Below, one piece after another: positions 1 to 6,809 of a DNA stretch of 16,327 nt. The position numbers and the translations under genes were made by a program. Every line of letters begins with the position of its first letter. Positions within the stretch are counted from its first letter, which is position 1. Origin of the DNA: Candidatus Wolframiiraptor sp. (GTDB taxonomy: Archaea > Thermoproteota > Nitrososphaeria_A > Caldarchaeales > Wolframiiraptoraceae); NCBI GenBank assembly GCA_003660635.1, contig QMUP01000004.1, positions 1-16,327 on the forward strand, read 5' to 3'. Below the pieces are notes generated by a model. The model was not told where the DNA came from, searched no databases, and worked only from the letters and a program-made list of their open reading frames with translations.

Positions 1-624
1 CTTAACACTCGTTTCATATGGTAGATTTCCGATTCTGGAGAGCTGGGCTGGGTCGGCATTGAATATCGCCTTTATGGTCCTAAATCCTTCCAAGAGTTTC
101 CTAGCCCTAGCGGTGCCGACTCCAGGAAGTGAGGCCACTATACTCAGCTGCAGATCCTCTAATCCTCCAGTCTTCTTCTTCGGCTTTAGATAGACCTCTT
201 CCTTTCCCCCGATTTTTCGTTTAGAGATTGCGGCGAGAAGTGCCGCCGTTTCCTCCGCATCCGGTGTGTAGAAGAGTGTAATCTTGAAATCATATCCTAG
301 ACTTGCTAAAGCGCCCCAAATAGCCATCGGTTTCTCGAAGTGCTTTAGCGCATTTTTTAAGTCTCCTTCAACGATGATTGTAGGATTACTTGACGAAGAA
401 ATCAAATTAGAGGATTGATCGAATAAACGCCCGTCCAAAAGTGATGAGATAAAATCTCTCGCCGATTTCCTCTCAACCAGAATATCTCCGGGTAAGAGGT
501 AATCTCCTACTTCAAGCATCTCATATCTCACACTTATGCCCAGTTCGCGTAGTAGCGAGGGGATTCCCGAACGTTCTTCCCTCTTATCAACAACGATCAC
601 GCCGGGTTTAAGTCTTAGATGCAT
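1..624 (-). CDS. XPF/ERCC4-family structure-specific nuclease, 3' end cut by window edge
   Basis: Reading leftward from an ATG at 624 the frame stays open for 208 codons to the window edge, so the C-terminus is missing. Residues 9-57 show the ERCC4 nuclease signature: an early VDKRE (D13), GDY (D41) and VERKSARD (E51, R52, K53, D57), the metal-binding ERKxxxD core. Residues about 155-200 form a helix-hairpin-helix region containing SLPGVGTARARKLLEGF, as in the DNA-binding tail of archaeal XPF. Family members cut branched or flapped DNA in repair and fork restart, usually as dimers and often with PCNA. No helicase domain precedes the nuclease, so this is the short form rather than the helicase-fused Hef form. 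It lies 34 bases downstream of ecfT, with its own TATA-like box and no SD, which suggests a separate leaderless transcript. Family call is firm; the biological role is inferred. Confidence 0.9.
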   Translation of the reverse strand, partial: MHLRLKPGVIVVDKREERSGIPSLLRELGISVRYEMLEVGDYLLPGDILVERKSARDFISSLLDGRLFDQSSNLISSSSNPTIIVEGDLKNALKHFEKPMAIWGALASLGYDFKITLFYTPDAEETAALLAAISKRKIGGKEEVYLKPKKKTGGLEDLQLSIVASLPGVGTARARKLLEGFRTIKAIFNADPAQLSRIGNLPYETSVK

Positions 625-650
625 CCCGAGAAGAGGATATTTCAACCCAG

Positions 651-657
651 ATTTTAA
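651..657 (-). promoter_or_regulatory. Candidate TATA box for the XPF nuclease gene
   Basis: Leftward sequence TTAAAAT is centred about 30 bases upstream of the nuclease ATG at 624. There is no purine-rich SD before that ATG, so a leaderless or nearly leaderless transcript is inferred. The box overlaps the region just past the ecfT stop codon. Confidence 0.4.
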
Positions 658-658
658 G

Positions 659-1432
659 CTATGGGATTCTTAGCGGATAAAAGAACCTTAGATATATTGC
701 GGAGCCGAGGAACAGGGTTATCATGGCCAAGGCGGCGAAGTCCTTAGAAGACATCTTCAATTCCTTGAGGAAAGTCCTCTTCTTGCTGGCGCCGAAGCAT
801 TTAACCTCCATGGCCTCAGCCAACTCGTAGCTCCTCCTCAAAACATTCACGATCAATGGGACCAGTATTGGGATATAGCCCCTGATCTTCGCTAAGGGCC
901 CGCCTTTATCCAATTCTAGACCTCTGGACCTCTGCGCATCCATTATCGTCTGGAGTTCTTCGGCGAGAACCGGTGTGAATCTTATCGCGGAAACGAATGC
1001 GAATGTGTACATATAGGGTATCTTGAACTTAGTGAGCGTCATCCCGAGTTCCTCGGGGGTCGTTGTTAGAAAGAAGATTGAGAAAGAGGCGAGGAGGGCG
1101 ATTAGACGATAAGCGGCGGCAAATGATTCATAAAGACCCGTTGGGCTGAAAAATTCTCCATAAGAAAAGGATCTGACTAGGTAGTTCATGGCGAAGACCG
1201 CGATAACTAGGGGAGCCGCGCCGTAAACCGTTTTGATCCACCTTTTCATGGTTCTGCTGATAATCGCTAGGATCGCTTCTATCGCGATTATCAAGGTGGT
1301 TATCGTCACTTCGAGATATAGGAGAGTCGTTATTAAGAGCGCGCTGGAGAGGAATAGCTTAACCCTGGGATCCAATCTGTGTACTATGCTCTTCCCGGGA
1401 TAGAATTGAAGTCCTTGAAGCATAGTCGCCAT
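659..1432 (-). CDS. ecfT: Energy-coupling factor transporter transmembrane subunit EcfT (CbiQ family)
   Basis: This 257-residue hydrophobic protein is the usual size for EcfT, the membrane scaffold that links the two ECF ATPases to a substrate-binding S subunit in vitamin, cobalt or nickel uptake. The N-terminus has the family pattern of a short lead, HRLDPRVKL at 18-26, then membrane helices (about 27-58, 68-86, 104-123, with another at about 232-250). The cytoplasmic coupling-helix region contains QTIMDAQRSRG (161-171) and ELAEAMEVKCFG (203-214). These sit where EcfT normally carries two Ala-Arg-Gly motifs; here they read SRG and VKC, so the second has lost both Arg and Gly. The ATG at 1432 has GGGAG upstream at about 10 bases; a second ATG at 1423 is possible. 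It starts 17 bases after mobB and is probably co-transcribed with it. Substrate cannot be told because no S subunit is in the window. Confidence 0.88.
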   Translation of the reverse strand: MATMLQGLQFYPGKSIVHRLDPRVKLFLSSALLITTLLYLEVTITTLIIAIEAILAIISRTMKRWIKTVYGAAPLVIAVFAMNYLVRSFSYGEFFSPTGLYESFAAAYRLIALLASFSIFFLTTTPEELGMTLTKFKIPYMYTFAFVSAIRFTPVLAEELQTIMDAQRSRGLELDKGGPLAKIRGYIPILVPLIVNVLRRSYELAEAMEVKCFGASKKRTFLKELKMSSKDFAALAMITLFLGSAIYLRFFYPLRIP

Positions 1433-1449
1433 AGTTTGTCAACTCCCGT

Positions 1450-2235
1450 TCATCCTCTGTCTCCTTCGGTCTTCAAATCTATTTCCACAACCATCTTCCT
1501 AACATTACTCACATCGACTCCCTTAAGTTTAAGAGATCGAACAAACGCCATCAACAACTCTCGTAACAATCTTTGTGGCCAAGGTCCTAAAGGCACCTCC
1601 ACGGCATCAAGCCTCAGTCTAGCGGTCAACGTGGATCGCATCGAACATTCTCTTATAGTCGCCGCTCCATTTCGAATCGCCTTCGCAAGTCCTTCACATG
1701 ATCTATACGAACACCTGCCGCAATTAAATCCGGGAATCAACTTTAACCAATAGTCTATTACTGCCCCTCTAAGAAGATCACAGACCTCATCTCTATTCAT
1801 GAATTTCATTCCTAGAGAGGAGACCTCGTCACCATCTACTTCACCCGTTACCGCGATTATGTTTTGAATGGATTTACTTGCTTCTATTACCTCTTGCCGA
1901 TTATCAACGCATAGGATTTTAGGATAGGGGGCGCCCTTAAAGCCCTCAACAAGAATTAAATCAGGGTCCACGTGAAAGGCTCCGAGAGCGTCAACCAACG
2001 AGCCACCGAATCTTCTTAGGGTAATCAATTCTTTTGGAGAGACAAACACCACTTCAACAGCGCCAGCCTCTAGATGTCTCCAAGTATCTTTATCTTCTGT
2101 GTCGAAACCCTTAGTGGAATGCTTTATCGTTGCAACGTTGATCCCCTGCTTTGAGAGCTTCCTCGTTAGCCATTCTAAGAGGGCCGTCTTACCCTTAGAC
2201 CTTCCGAGGCTGACTATACAGAATATTGGGACCAT
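1450..2235 (-). CDS. mobB: MobB-like P-loop protein with C-terminal Fe-S cluster domain
   Basis: The 261 residues fall in two parts. Residues 1-165 match the MobB P-loop fold: IVSLGRSKGKTALLEWL (7-23), ATIKHSTKGFDTEDKDTWRH (35-54) and DLILVEGFKG (92-101). MobB binds GTP and aids the last steps of molybdenum/tungsten guanine dinucleotide cofactor assembly. Residues 170-200 contain C172, C175, C180 and C197 in a CxxC-x4-C spacing typical of four-cysteine 4Fe-4S domains. The C-terminal 50 residues resemble the tail seen in archaeal MobB/Fe-S proteins. Aligning on GKT (15-17), the first P-loop glycine is Leu10, so GTP binding may be altered. The ATG at 2235 has no SD but has a TATA-like box 26 bases upstream. 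It sits between the ECF ATPases and ecfT, a placement that may hint at a molybdenum/tungsten or cofactor link; that is inference. Confidence 0.82.
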   Translation of the reverse strand: MVPIFCIVSLGRSKGKTALLEWLTRKLSKQGINVATIKHSTKGFDTEDKDTWRHLEAGAVEVVFVSPKELITLRRFGGSLVDALGAFHVDPDLILVEGFKGAPYPKILCVDNRQEVIEASKSIQNIIAVTGEVDGDEVSSLGMKFMNRDEVCDLLRGAVIDYWLKLIPGFNCGRCSYRSCEGLAKAIRNGAATIRECSMRSTLTARLRLDAVEVPLGPWPQRLLRELLMAFVRSLKLKGVDVSNVRKMVVEIDLKTEGDRG

Positions 2236-2256
2236 TCGAAGAAAGGAATATCGAGG

Positions 2257-2265
2257 ATAATAAAA
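2257..2265 (-). promoter_or_regulatory. Candidate TATA box for mobB-ecfT
   Basis: Leftward sequence TTTTATTAT is centred 26 bases upstream of the mobB ATG, the spacing expected for a leaderless archaeal transcript. It lies in the 33-base gap after the second ECF ATPase gene, so mobB and ecfT may be transcribed separately from the ATPase genes. Confidence 0.5.
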
Positions 2266-2268
2266 GTT

Positions 2269-3093
2269 TCAAGGAGCCGGCTTTCCCAGCTTCGATAAGA
2301 TCTCTTCAGCCACGTGTTTTGGATGGCTTAGGGAGGGCTTTATCCCGATGAACTCTAACCGCGTCGTTAAGGATACTATTTGCGGAGGAAGTAGGTTGCA
2401 CGATCGCAGTAATTCTTCCTCTAAGAATATTTCCTCAGCTCTTCCATCGGCGATTATCCTTCCCTGTTTCATTAAGATTATTCTCGGCCTTAGCTGGGCG
2501 ATGAACTCCACATCGTGTGAGGACACTATCACCGTTCTCCCTTGGGTGTTTAAGAGCTTTATCATCTCCATCAGTTTTTCTTTTTGGAGTTGGTCTTGGC
2601 CCGTTGTCGGCTCATCGAGGGCGACCACGTCAGGAGACCACGCGAGGATTATTGCTAGGGCAAGTCTCTTCTTCTCACCTCCGCTTAAGATAAATGGGGA
2701 TTGATCAGCGTATTTTTCAAGTTCCATGAACTTTAAGGCCCATTCAACCCTCTTTCTCACAACTTCTTCCTCGTATCCGAAGTTCCTCAAGGCGAAGGCT
2801 ACCTCTTCCCAGACCGTACTCGAGAAGAACATGTCCTCCGCATTTTGGAAAACTAAACCAACTTTCTTTGAGAGAGATGCTATAGTGGCTTCGCGTGTAT
2901 CGGTGCCGTTTATGAGAACCCTTCCTTTAGTCGGCTTCAGGAGCCCGTTCAAGTGCTTTAGAAGGGTGGTCTTTCCAGCTCCGTTCTCGCCCATCAAAGC
3001 CACAACTTCGCCTTTCTCAATCTCTAAGCTGATGCCATCGAGCGCCTTACAGCCATTCGGGTAAATGTATTCAACCTCCTCGATCCTTATCAT
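2269..3093 (-). CDS. ecfA2: ECF transporter ATPase, second copy
   Basis: A 274-residue ABC ATPase with every catalytic motif: Walker A GENGAGKT (35-42), Q-loop Q83, signature LSGGE (136-140), Walker B VVALDE (156-161) with the catalytic Glu, and switch His193. Motif order and the VFQNAEDMFFSSTVWEEVAF stretch (81-100) match the CbiO/EcfA group. Two such ATPases pair under EcfT to power uptake. The ATG at 3093 lies inside the end of ecfA1 (23-base overlap) and has a near-perfect AAGGAGGT six bases upstream, so this start is secure. Residues 225-274 form a short C-terminal extension containing FIGIKPSLSHPKHVAEEIL. Only the partner choice (which S subunit) is unknown. Confidence 0.93.
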   Translation of the reverse strand: MIRIEEVEYIYPNGCKALDGISLEIEKGEVVALMGENGAGKTTLLKHLNGLLKPTKGRVLINGTDTREATIASLSKKVGLVFQNAEDMFFSSTVWEEVAFALRNFGYEEEVVRKRVEWALKFMELEKYADQSPFILSGGEKKRLALAIILAWSPDVVALDEPTTGQDQLQKEKLMEMIKLLNTQGRTVIVSSHDVEFIAQLRPRIILMKQGRIIADGRAEEIFLEEELLRSCNLLPPQIVSLTTRLEFIGIKPSLSHPKHVAEEILSKLGKPAP

Positions 3094-3931
3094 CCAGATA
3101 CCTCCTTAAAGCCTGGACGAATTCTTCTACTGTTAATGGAATCTCCTTGAAGATGGAATGGTTGACGGCGTTGACGTACCTCGCGACCTCCGAGACTTTC
3201 GGCATAGAGACGCCATATATCAGAAGATCCTTTTCAAGTATCTTCCGGGGATCGCCGTTGTAGATTATTTCTCCCTCATCCATTATGATCAGCCTGTCAG
3301 CATGGGGGAGAAGGAGCTCTAATCTGTGTTCTGAGATTATAATTGTAAGACGCTCTTTTTTATTTAACTCGACTATCGAATCTATGAGGTTTTTTGCGGA
3401 TAAGGGGTCGAGCGAGCTCGTAGGCTCATCTAGAAGTAAAATCTTCGGCTTCATAGCGATTACGGAGGCTATGGCGACCTTCTGTTTTTGACCTCCTGAG
3501 AGTTCAAAGGGCGATCGATCCCTTAACTCGCTTATATTCAAAAGTCTCAGAGCCCACTCCACCCTTTCCCTAATTACATCTCTAGGTAATCCTAGATTCT
3601 CGAGGGGAAAAGCGATGTCCGCCTCCACCGTGAGCGCGAAGAGCTGGTTATCTGGATTCTGAAACACCATTCCCGCGGTTTGCGCGAGAATATGTGGAGG
3701 ATTTTTAGAGGTCTCCATGCCGTCTATCTTCACCGTCCCGCTGAAGTCTCCTTCATAGAAATGTGGAATTAATCCATTTAGACACCGAAGGAGCGTGGTC
3801 TTGCCGCATCCACTCTTTCCAGCTAAGACCACGAATTCGCCTTCTGAGATCGATAGATTCACGTTTTTTAAGGCATAACTATCGCTTCCGGAATATCTAA
3901 ATGAGAGGTCTTTGACTTCAATTAGCTTCAA
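3071..3931 (-). CDS. ecfA1: ECF transporter ATPase, first copy
   Basis: A 286-residue ABC ATPase if started at the TTG at 3931. It shows Walker A GKSGCGKT (38-45), Q91 in VFQNPDNQLFALTVEADIAF, LSGGQ (144-148), Walker B ILLLDE (164-169) and switch His202. The frame stays open 30 codons further upstream to an ATG at 4021, but that extension lies wholly inside the upstream DHH gene and has no ABC-like sequence. TTG at 3931 begins MKLIEVKDLSFRYSG, the normal N-terminus, and overlaps the DHH stop as TTGA, a typical coupled stop-start. No good SD precedes it, consistent with re-initiation. It forms the ATPase pair with ecfA2 immediately downstream. The two copies differ throughout, so this is an old paralog pair and not a fresh duplication. 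Confidence 0.88.
   Translation of the reverse strand: MKLIEVKDLSFRYSGSDSYALKNVNLSISEGEFVVLAGKSGCGKTTLLRCLNGLIPHFYEGDFSGTVKIDGMETSKNPPHILAQTAGMVFQNPDNQLFALTVEADIAFPLENLGLPRDVIRERVEWALRLLNISELRDRSPFELSGGQKQKVAIASVIAMKPKILLLDEPTSSLDPLSAKNLIDSIVELNKKERLTIIISEHRLELLLPHADRLIIMDEGEIIYNGDPRKILEKDLLIYGVSMPKVSEVARYVNAVNHSIFKEIPLTVEEFVQALRRYLDDKDRGG
3100..3107 (-). promoter_or_regulatory. Strong ribosome binding site for ecfA2
   Basis: Leftward AAGGAGGT sits six bases before the ecfA2 ATG and inside the end of ecfA1. It fixes the ecfA2 start at 3093 and shows that internal genes of this operon use SD-led initiation, unlike the leaderless first genes. Confidence 0.75.
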
Positions 3932-4941
3932 GGTTTTATTTTCTCCGCGGGCATCCCGAGTTTTTCGCCGATCAACTCCACACATCTCGACAAAACCTTC
4001 TCCACATCCCTCTCCATACAATGCGCCTTTGCTGCTGATGAGTGCCCACCTCCGTGTCCACCCATTTCTTCTCCAATCTTAGCCGCAAGATCTCTTCCAA
4101 GATTTACGCCTGTTGCCTCTATAAAGTCTTTGACCGCTCGGAACGCGACCACGGTTCCGTTTTCAGATTCTCCAGCAACTATGGCGACATGAGCGCCCAA
4201 TCCTAAAAGGCTCCTCGCAGAAGAGCTCTGAAAGCTCCCCAAGGTGCTTGTGACTATGAGCCAATCGCGGATCCGATAGATATTCATGCGGGTCGCGGAT
4301 TTTAATCTCGCAATCCTCTCTGAGATATCCATTTTTATCTCCAATTCCGTTAGAAGCTCTCTCGGATTTACGCCGAGGGAGATTAGGTGGCAAATCTTTT
4401 TCATGGTCTCCTGATCGGCAACCGAAAACCTCACCGTATCGTAGTAGGTTCCAGCGAAGAGGGCCTCAGCTTCCCTGAGGTTCAGTTCGCGGCCCAGATA
4501 TTGACTTAAATCAAAAACTATTTCACAAACCGACTGATATGCATCCGAGCAAAATATTTCAGCCTTTCCGGCGAAGCTCTCCAAACTTGTGGAGTGATGA
4601 TCTATAACCATGACCTTACGGCCGCTTTCAAGGATGCTCACATATTCATTAAGTTGCTCTGGGGAGCCGCAATCGACGACAACATACGCGTCTGCTCCCT
4701 CAATGTCTTCAGATTCTTCAAAACCGAGTCTCTCCATGAAGGCCTTACAATGTGATGATGGATCTGACGGCACCTTAAACAAGGTTCTAACACGCCAAGT
4801 AGACCTGAGAATATTTCCCAAAACATATGATGCGCCTATGGAGTCAGGATCCCCTCCAAAATGGGTTAAAATCGCAACTGTTTCTCCGGATAAGCTTTCT
4901 AGACCCTCGGCGAGTGATTTTATCAGCTCTTTGTTTCTCAT
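3928..4941 (-). CDS. DHH-family phosphoesterase (DHH plus DHHA1 domains)
   Basis: This 337-residue protein has the full set of DHH motifs: THFGGDPDS (26-34; H27, D31, D33), VVVDCG (87-92; D90), IDHH (113-116) and TYYDT (165-169; D168), which bind two metal ions. The C-terminal DHHA1 domain ends with GGHGGGHSSAAKA (294-306), the substrate-binding glycine loop. Family members cleave small phosphoesters or oligonucleotides, including RecJ-like exonucleases, NrnA-type nanoRNA hydrolases and cyclic dinucleotide phosphodiesterases. The compact length and absence of OB or TM domains suit an NrnA-like enzyme acting on short RNA products, which would fit exosome genes upstream; that substrate is inferred. 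The ATG at 4941 overlaps the pfdB stop by ATGA, so translation is probably coupled. Confidence 0.88.
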   Translation of the reverse strand: MRNKELIKSLAEGLESLSGETVAILTHFGGDPDSIGASYVLGNILRSTWRVRTLFKVPSDPSSHCKAFMERLGFEESEDIEGADAYVVVDCGSPEQLNEYVSILESGRKVMVIDHHSTSLESFAGKAEIFCSDAYQSVCEIVFDLSQYLGRELNLREAEALFAGTYYDTVRFSVADQETMKKICHLISLGVNPRELLTELEIKMDISERIARLKSATRMNIYRIRDWLIVTSTLGSFQSSSARSLLGLGAHVAIVAGESENGTVVAFRAVKDFIEATGVNLGRDLAAKIGEEMGGHGGGHSSAAKAHCMERDVEKVLSRCVELIGEKLGMPAEKIKP

Positions 4942-5303
4942 GTAGGAGCCTGACCCGAAAGCATATTTCTTAACTCTCTTTGCAAGTTTTCAAGCTGCTC
5001 CCTAGTGCGTTGCTCCTGTTTCTCCAAGAGCTTCAGCCTAGTCTCCGCTAATTCCTTTCTCTCATTTAACTCCTCGATCAGTTTTTGTTTGCCGCTTTGA
5101 ACCAAGATGGGGCCGACGGCCTTGTAAACCATTGCGTCATCAGGGACCTTCTGCAGTTCTTCTAAAGCATCTTTTACTTCGAGCAATTCTGCTTCAAGTT
5201 TTTGGCGCTCGACAAGTATAACGTTTAAGGTTTGTTGTAGCTGTTGATATCTCGCCAGCTGCTGCTTCACACTTGGGGGTATCTCTCCTTCACTAGCCGA
5301 CAT
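4938..5303 (-). CDS. pfdB: Prefoldin beta subunit
   Basis: A 121-residue protein made of two long coiled-coil helices (about 8-55 and 72-115) joined by a short beta segment around YKAVGPILVQSGKQKLIEEL (60-79), the beta-class prefoldin layout. Length is normal. Prefoldin is a jellyfish-shaped hexamer of two alpha and four beta subunits that holds unfolded proteins and passes them to the thermosome; the alpha gene is not in this window. The ATG at 5303 has no SD, and a TATA-like box lies about 31 bases upstream, so the transcript is likely leaderless. Placement after the KEOPS Pcc1-like gene matches known archaeal gene order. Confidence 0.93.
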   Translation of the reverse strand: MSASEGEIPPSVKQQLARYQQLQQTLNVILVERQKLEAELLEVKDALEELQKVPDDAMVYKAVGPILVQSGKQKLIEELNERKELAETRLKLLEKQEQRTREQLENLQRELRNMLSGQAPT

Positions 5304-5330
5304 GGTTCAAGAACATTAGACAGAGCGGAA

Positions 5331-5338
5331 TTTAAAAA
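5331..5338 (-). promoter_or_regulatory. Candidate TATA box for pfdB and downstream genes
   Basis: Leftward TTTTTAAA is centred about 31 bases upstream of the pfdB ATG. No SD is present, supporting leaderless initiation. The same T-run follows a small hairpin at 5345-5360, so this spot could end the upstream transcript and start the next one. Confidence 0.45.
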
Positions 5339-5344
5339 CTCTCC

Positions 5345-5360
5345 TCAGCTTCTTAGCTGA
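5345..5360 (-). terminator. Small hairpin before a T-run downstream of pcc1
   Basis: TCAGCT and AGCTGA form a 6-base-pair stem with a 4-base loop. Reading leftward it is followed within seven bases by TTTTT. This resembles a weak terminator for the rpl37ae-pcc1 transcript. The rest of the 118-base gap 5304-5421 holds only a second A/T-rich patch (5359-5371) and no gene that I can support. Confidence 0.3.
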
Positions 5361-5421
5361 TATATACTATATCCGAGGAAGAGGAGCTTATCCAACACGC
5401 ATATTCGAGTCATGGGAAATT

Positions 5422-5664
5422 CTAACGAGCCTCTGAGGATACGAAGTCTATCACATTTAATGAGGCGTCGATGAATCTGAGAAAGGAATTTAATGCCGCC
5501 CTAAGAGCGACGAGATCTCTTGCCTTAATCTCCAAAATTAGGGCTTCGTCTTCGAGCTTGAGGTTTACGGCGGCCCTGCGGGAAGGGATGTCCGCTGCCT
5601 CGGGGGCTATTGCGGCGTATAATATCTCTGCTTTTGATCTAGGCAGCTTGAAAAGTATTTTCAG
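5422..5664 (-). CDS. pcc1: KEOPS complex Pcc1-like subunit
   Basis: The recognisable protein is about 80 residues: a beta-strand opening (LKILFKLPRSKAEILYAA) and the family-defining end RDLVALRAALNSFLRFIDAS, where Pcc1 proteins carry an RxxxNSxLRW/F helix. Pcc1 dimerises inside KEOPS, which makes the universal t6A modification on ANN-reading tRNAs. The start is uncertain. The frame is open upstream into rpl37ae, but there is no ATG between 5422 and the end of rpl37ae. A CTG at 5664, eight bases past the rpl37ae stop, gives MKILFKLP and the usual length; an ATT at 5685, inside the end of rpl37ae, is the next option. The family's gene order next to L37Ae and prefoldin beta supports the call. 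Family assignment is fairly sure, start codon is not. Confidence 0.78.
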   Translation of the reverse strand: MKILFKLPRSKAEILYAAIAPEAADIPSRRAAVNLKLEDEALILEIKARDLVALRAALNSFLRFIDASLNVIDFVSSEAR

Positions 5665-5671
5665 AGAGCTT

Positions 5672-5899
5672 TCACTTCCTCGAATGCGGTGTCCAGGCGC
5701 CTCCCGCGAACGTGTATCCGCATTTCCTACATCTCCAGATGCCAATAGCAACCCTCCTGACCTTAGGTTGTGCGCAGTTGGGGCAGATATGCCAGGCACG
5801 TTGCTCTCGCTCTATCTCGGCCACTTTCTTCCTTAGAGTAGAGCCATATCTAGCCATGAACCTCTTAGCCGGGTTTCCCTTAATTCTTCCAACCTGCAT
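5672..5899 (-). CDS. rpl37ae: Large ribosomal subunit protein L37Ae (eL43)
   Basis: A 75-residue basic zinc-ribbon protein. Residues 18-36 (YGSTLRKKVAEIEREQRAW) match the L37Ae N-terminal helix, and C39, C42, C57 and C60 form the CxxC-x14-CxxC zinc site, followed by GYTFAGGAWTP. L37Ae is an rRNA-binding protein of the archaeal/eukaryotic large subunit. The C-terminal tail after AGGAW is short (PHSRK), a little less than many homologs. The ATG at 5899 is preceded by AAGG and, further up, GGGGG. In many archaea rpoP follows this gene; here pcc1 follows directly. Confidence 0.93.
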   Translation of the reverse strand: MQVGRIKGNPAKRFMARYGSTLRKKVAEIEREQRAWHICPNCAQPKVRRVAIGIWRCRKCGYTFAGGAWTPHSRK

Positions 5900-5940
5900 C
5901 CTTCACGCCCCCAATTATCGGAGCAGAGTTTCCCAATCTC

Positions 5941-5950
5941 AATTTAAATT
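5941..5950 (-). promoter_or_regulatory. Candidate TATA box for rpl37ae-pcc1
   Basis: AATTTAAATT, a 10-base palindrome, is centred about 47 bases upstream of the rpl37ae ATG and directly follows the rrp42 stop. A start of transcription about 25 bases on would leave a roughly 20-base leader with the GGGGG/AAGG ribosome site. Confidence 0.4.
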
Positions 5951-5953
5951 CTA

Positions 5954-6805
5954 CTATTTCTCGGCGGCCTCTCCTTCTGCGGCAAGCTTAACCGGGACTT
6001 CTTGGAGGAACTTCTTCCTGATCTCCTCGGTCTTCTCGACGGCTGTGTCCAATATGGTGTCTAGTAAGTTTACGGGAATCGGGCCTGACGTGTTTTTCTG
6101 GATTGAGACTATGTTTCCCTTCTCATCGGTTCCTATTATCAACGAGACATCTAGAACTTTTTCTTCCTCAATCTGCGGATCCACTAAGAATTTTTCTCCG
6201 AGAATTCCCATCATAACCGTAAATGGCAGTGATGTCAACTCCAGCCTAAAGGTTTCACCGGTTTTTTTAACCTCGCCATTTACCACCTCGTATTTCGGTA
6301 TCTTCAGCGTCGCCAACGCCGCGAGAGCGGAGATTAGGGCGGGGTCAAAGTAGTTTCCATCGTAATCTAAGACATAGATGTCTATGAAGAGGACGTAGAC
6401 TTTTTCTCCCTCAACTAGGCATAGCTTCTTTAAGTCTAAGGCCTTCCCCTCCCTTAGGCTCCTATCCACGACCCTTGCCAGTTCGACTCCCCTCTCATCC
6501 GGTGGACCTGGTTCAAAGCTCGTTGAAGCAAGTGGTAGGAGTTCGGCGTTCACCGTAAAGATCCCTTCATCAGGTCGATCAGAGAATGGTGAACCAACCT
6601 CCACTTTGATACCTGTTAGGATCTTGGTTCCACCCATGGTGACGAGCGCGGATCCATCAGCCTTAGCTATCAAGTCCGTTTGGATGGTTATTGATCTGAG
6701 ACTCTTTGGATGTCTACCATCTATTCTTTTATCTTGGAGGAGGAGATTGTAAATCTTATCACGCATTATCCTAGCGGTTAAATCCTTTTTCGAAGTGAGA
6801 AACAT
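5954..6805 (-). CDS. rrp42: Exosome subunit Rrp42 (non-catalytic RNase PH-like)
   Basis: A 283-residue RNase PH-fold protein. RIDGRHPKSLRSITIQ (28-43), ADGSALVTMGGTKILTGIK and ELLPLASTSFEPGPPDERGV mark the Rrp42 class. It forms three heterodimers with Rrp41 to build the six-membered exosome ring; Rrp42 lacks the catalytic aspartate pair but helps bind RNA. The C-terminal helix ends in a short acidic tail. The ATG at 6805 is four bases after the rrp41 stop, with GGAGGTG eight bases upstream inside the end of rrp41. Length and motifs are normal. Confidence 0.96.
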   Translation of the reverse strand: MFLTSKKDLTARIMRDKIYNLLLQDKRIDGRHPKSLRSITIQTDLIAKADGSALVTMGGTKILTGIKVEVGSPFSDRPDEGIFTVNAELLPLASTSFEPGPPDERGVELARVVDRSLREGKALDLKKLCLVEGEKVYVLFIDIYVLDYDGNYFDPALISALAALATLKIPKYEVVNGEVKKTGETFRLELTSLPFTVMMGILGEKFLVDPQIEEEKVLDVSLIIGTDEKGNIVSIQKNTSGPIPVNLLDTILDTAVEKTEEIRKKFLQEVPVKLAAEGEAAEK

Positions 6806-6809
6806 GTCT

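Noticed and set aside
1379..1753. A 124-codon rightward open frame opposite mobB and the start of ecfT
   Set aside because: It runs across the junction of two convincing leftward genes and has no promoter or recognised motif.
3932..4021. A 30-residue N-terminal extension of ecfA1
   Set aside because: It lies inside the DHH gene and lacks ABC-like sequence; the TTG at 3931 gives the normal N-terminus and a TTGA stop-start overlap.
5337..5412. A 22-codon leftward frame in the pcc1-pfdB gap (MTRICVLDKLLFLGYSIYQL...)
   Set aside because: Very short, no ribosome site, overlaps the hairpin and promoter elements, and matches no family I know.
5712..6353. A 213-codon rightward open frame antisense to rrp42 and rpl37ae
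   Set aside because: It lies opposite well-supported genes and its sequence is Ser/Phe-rich in the manner of antisense frames, with no domain.
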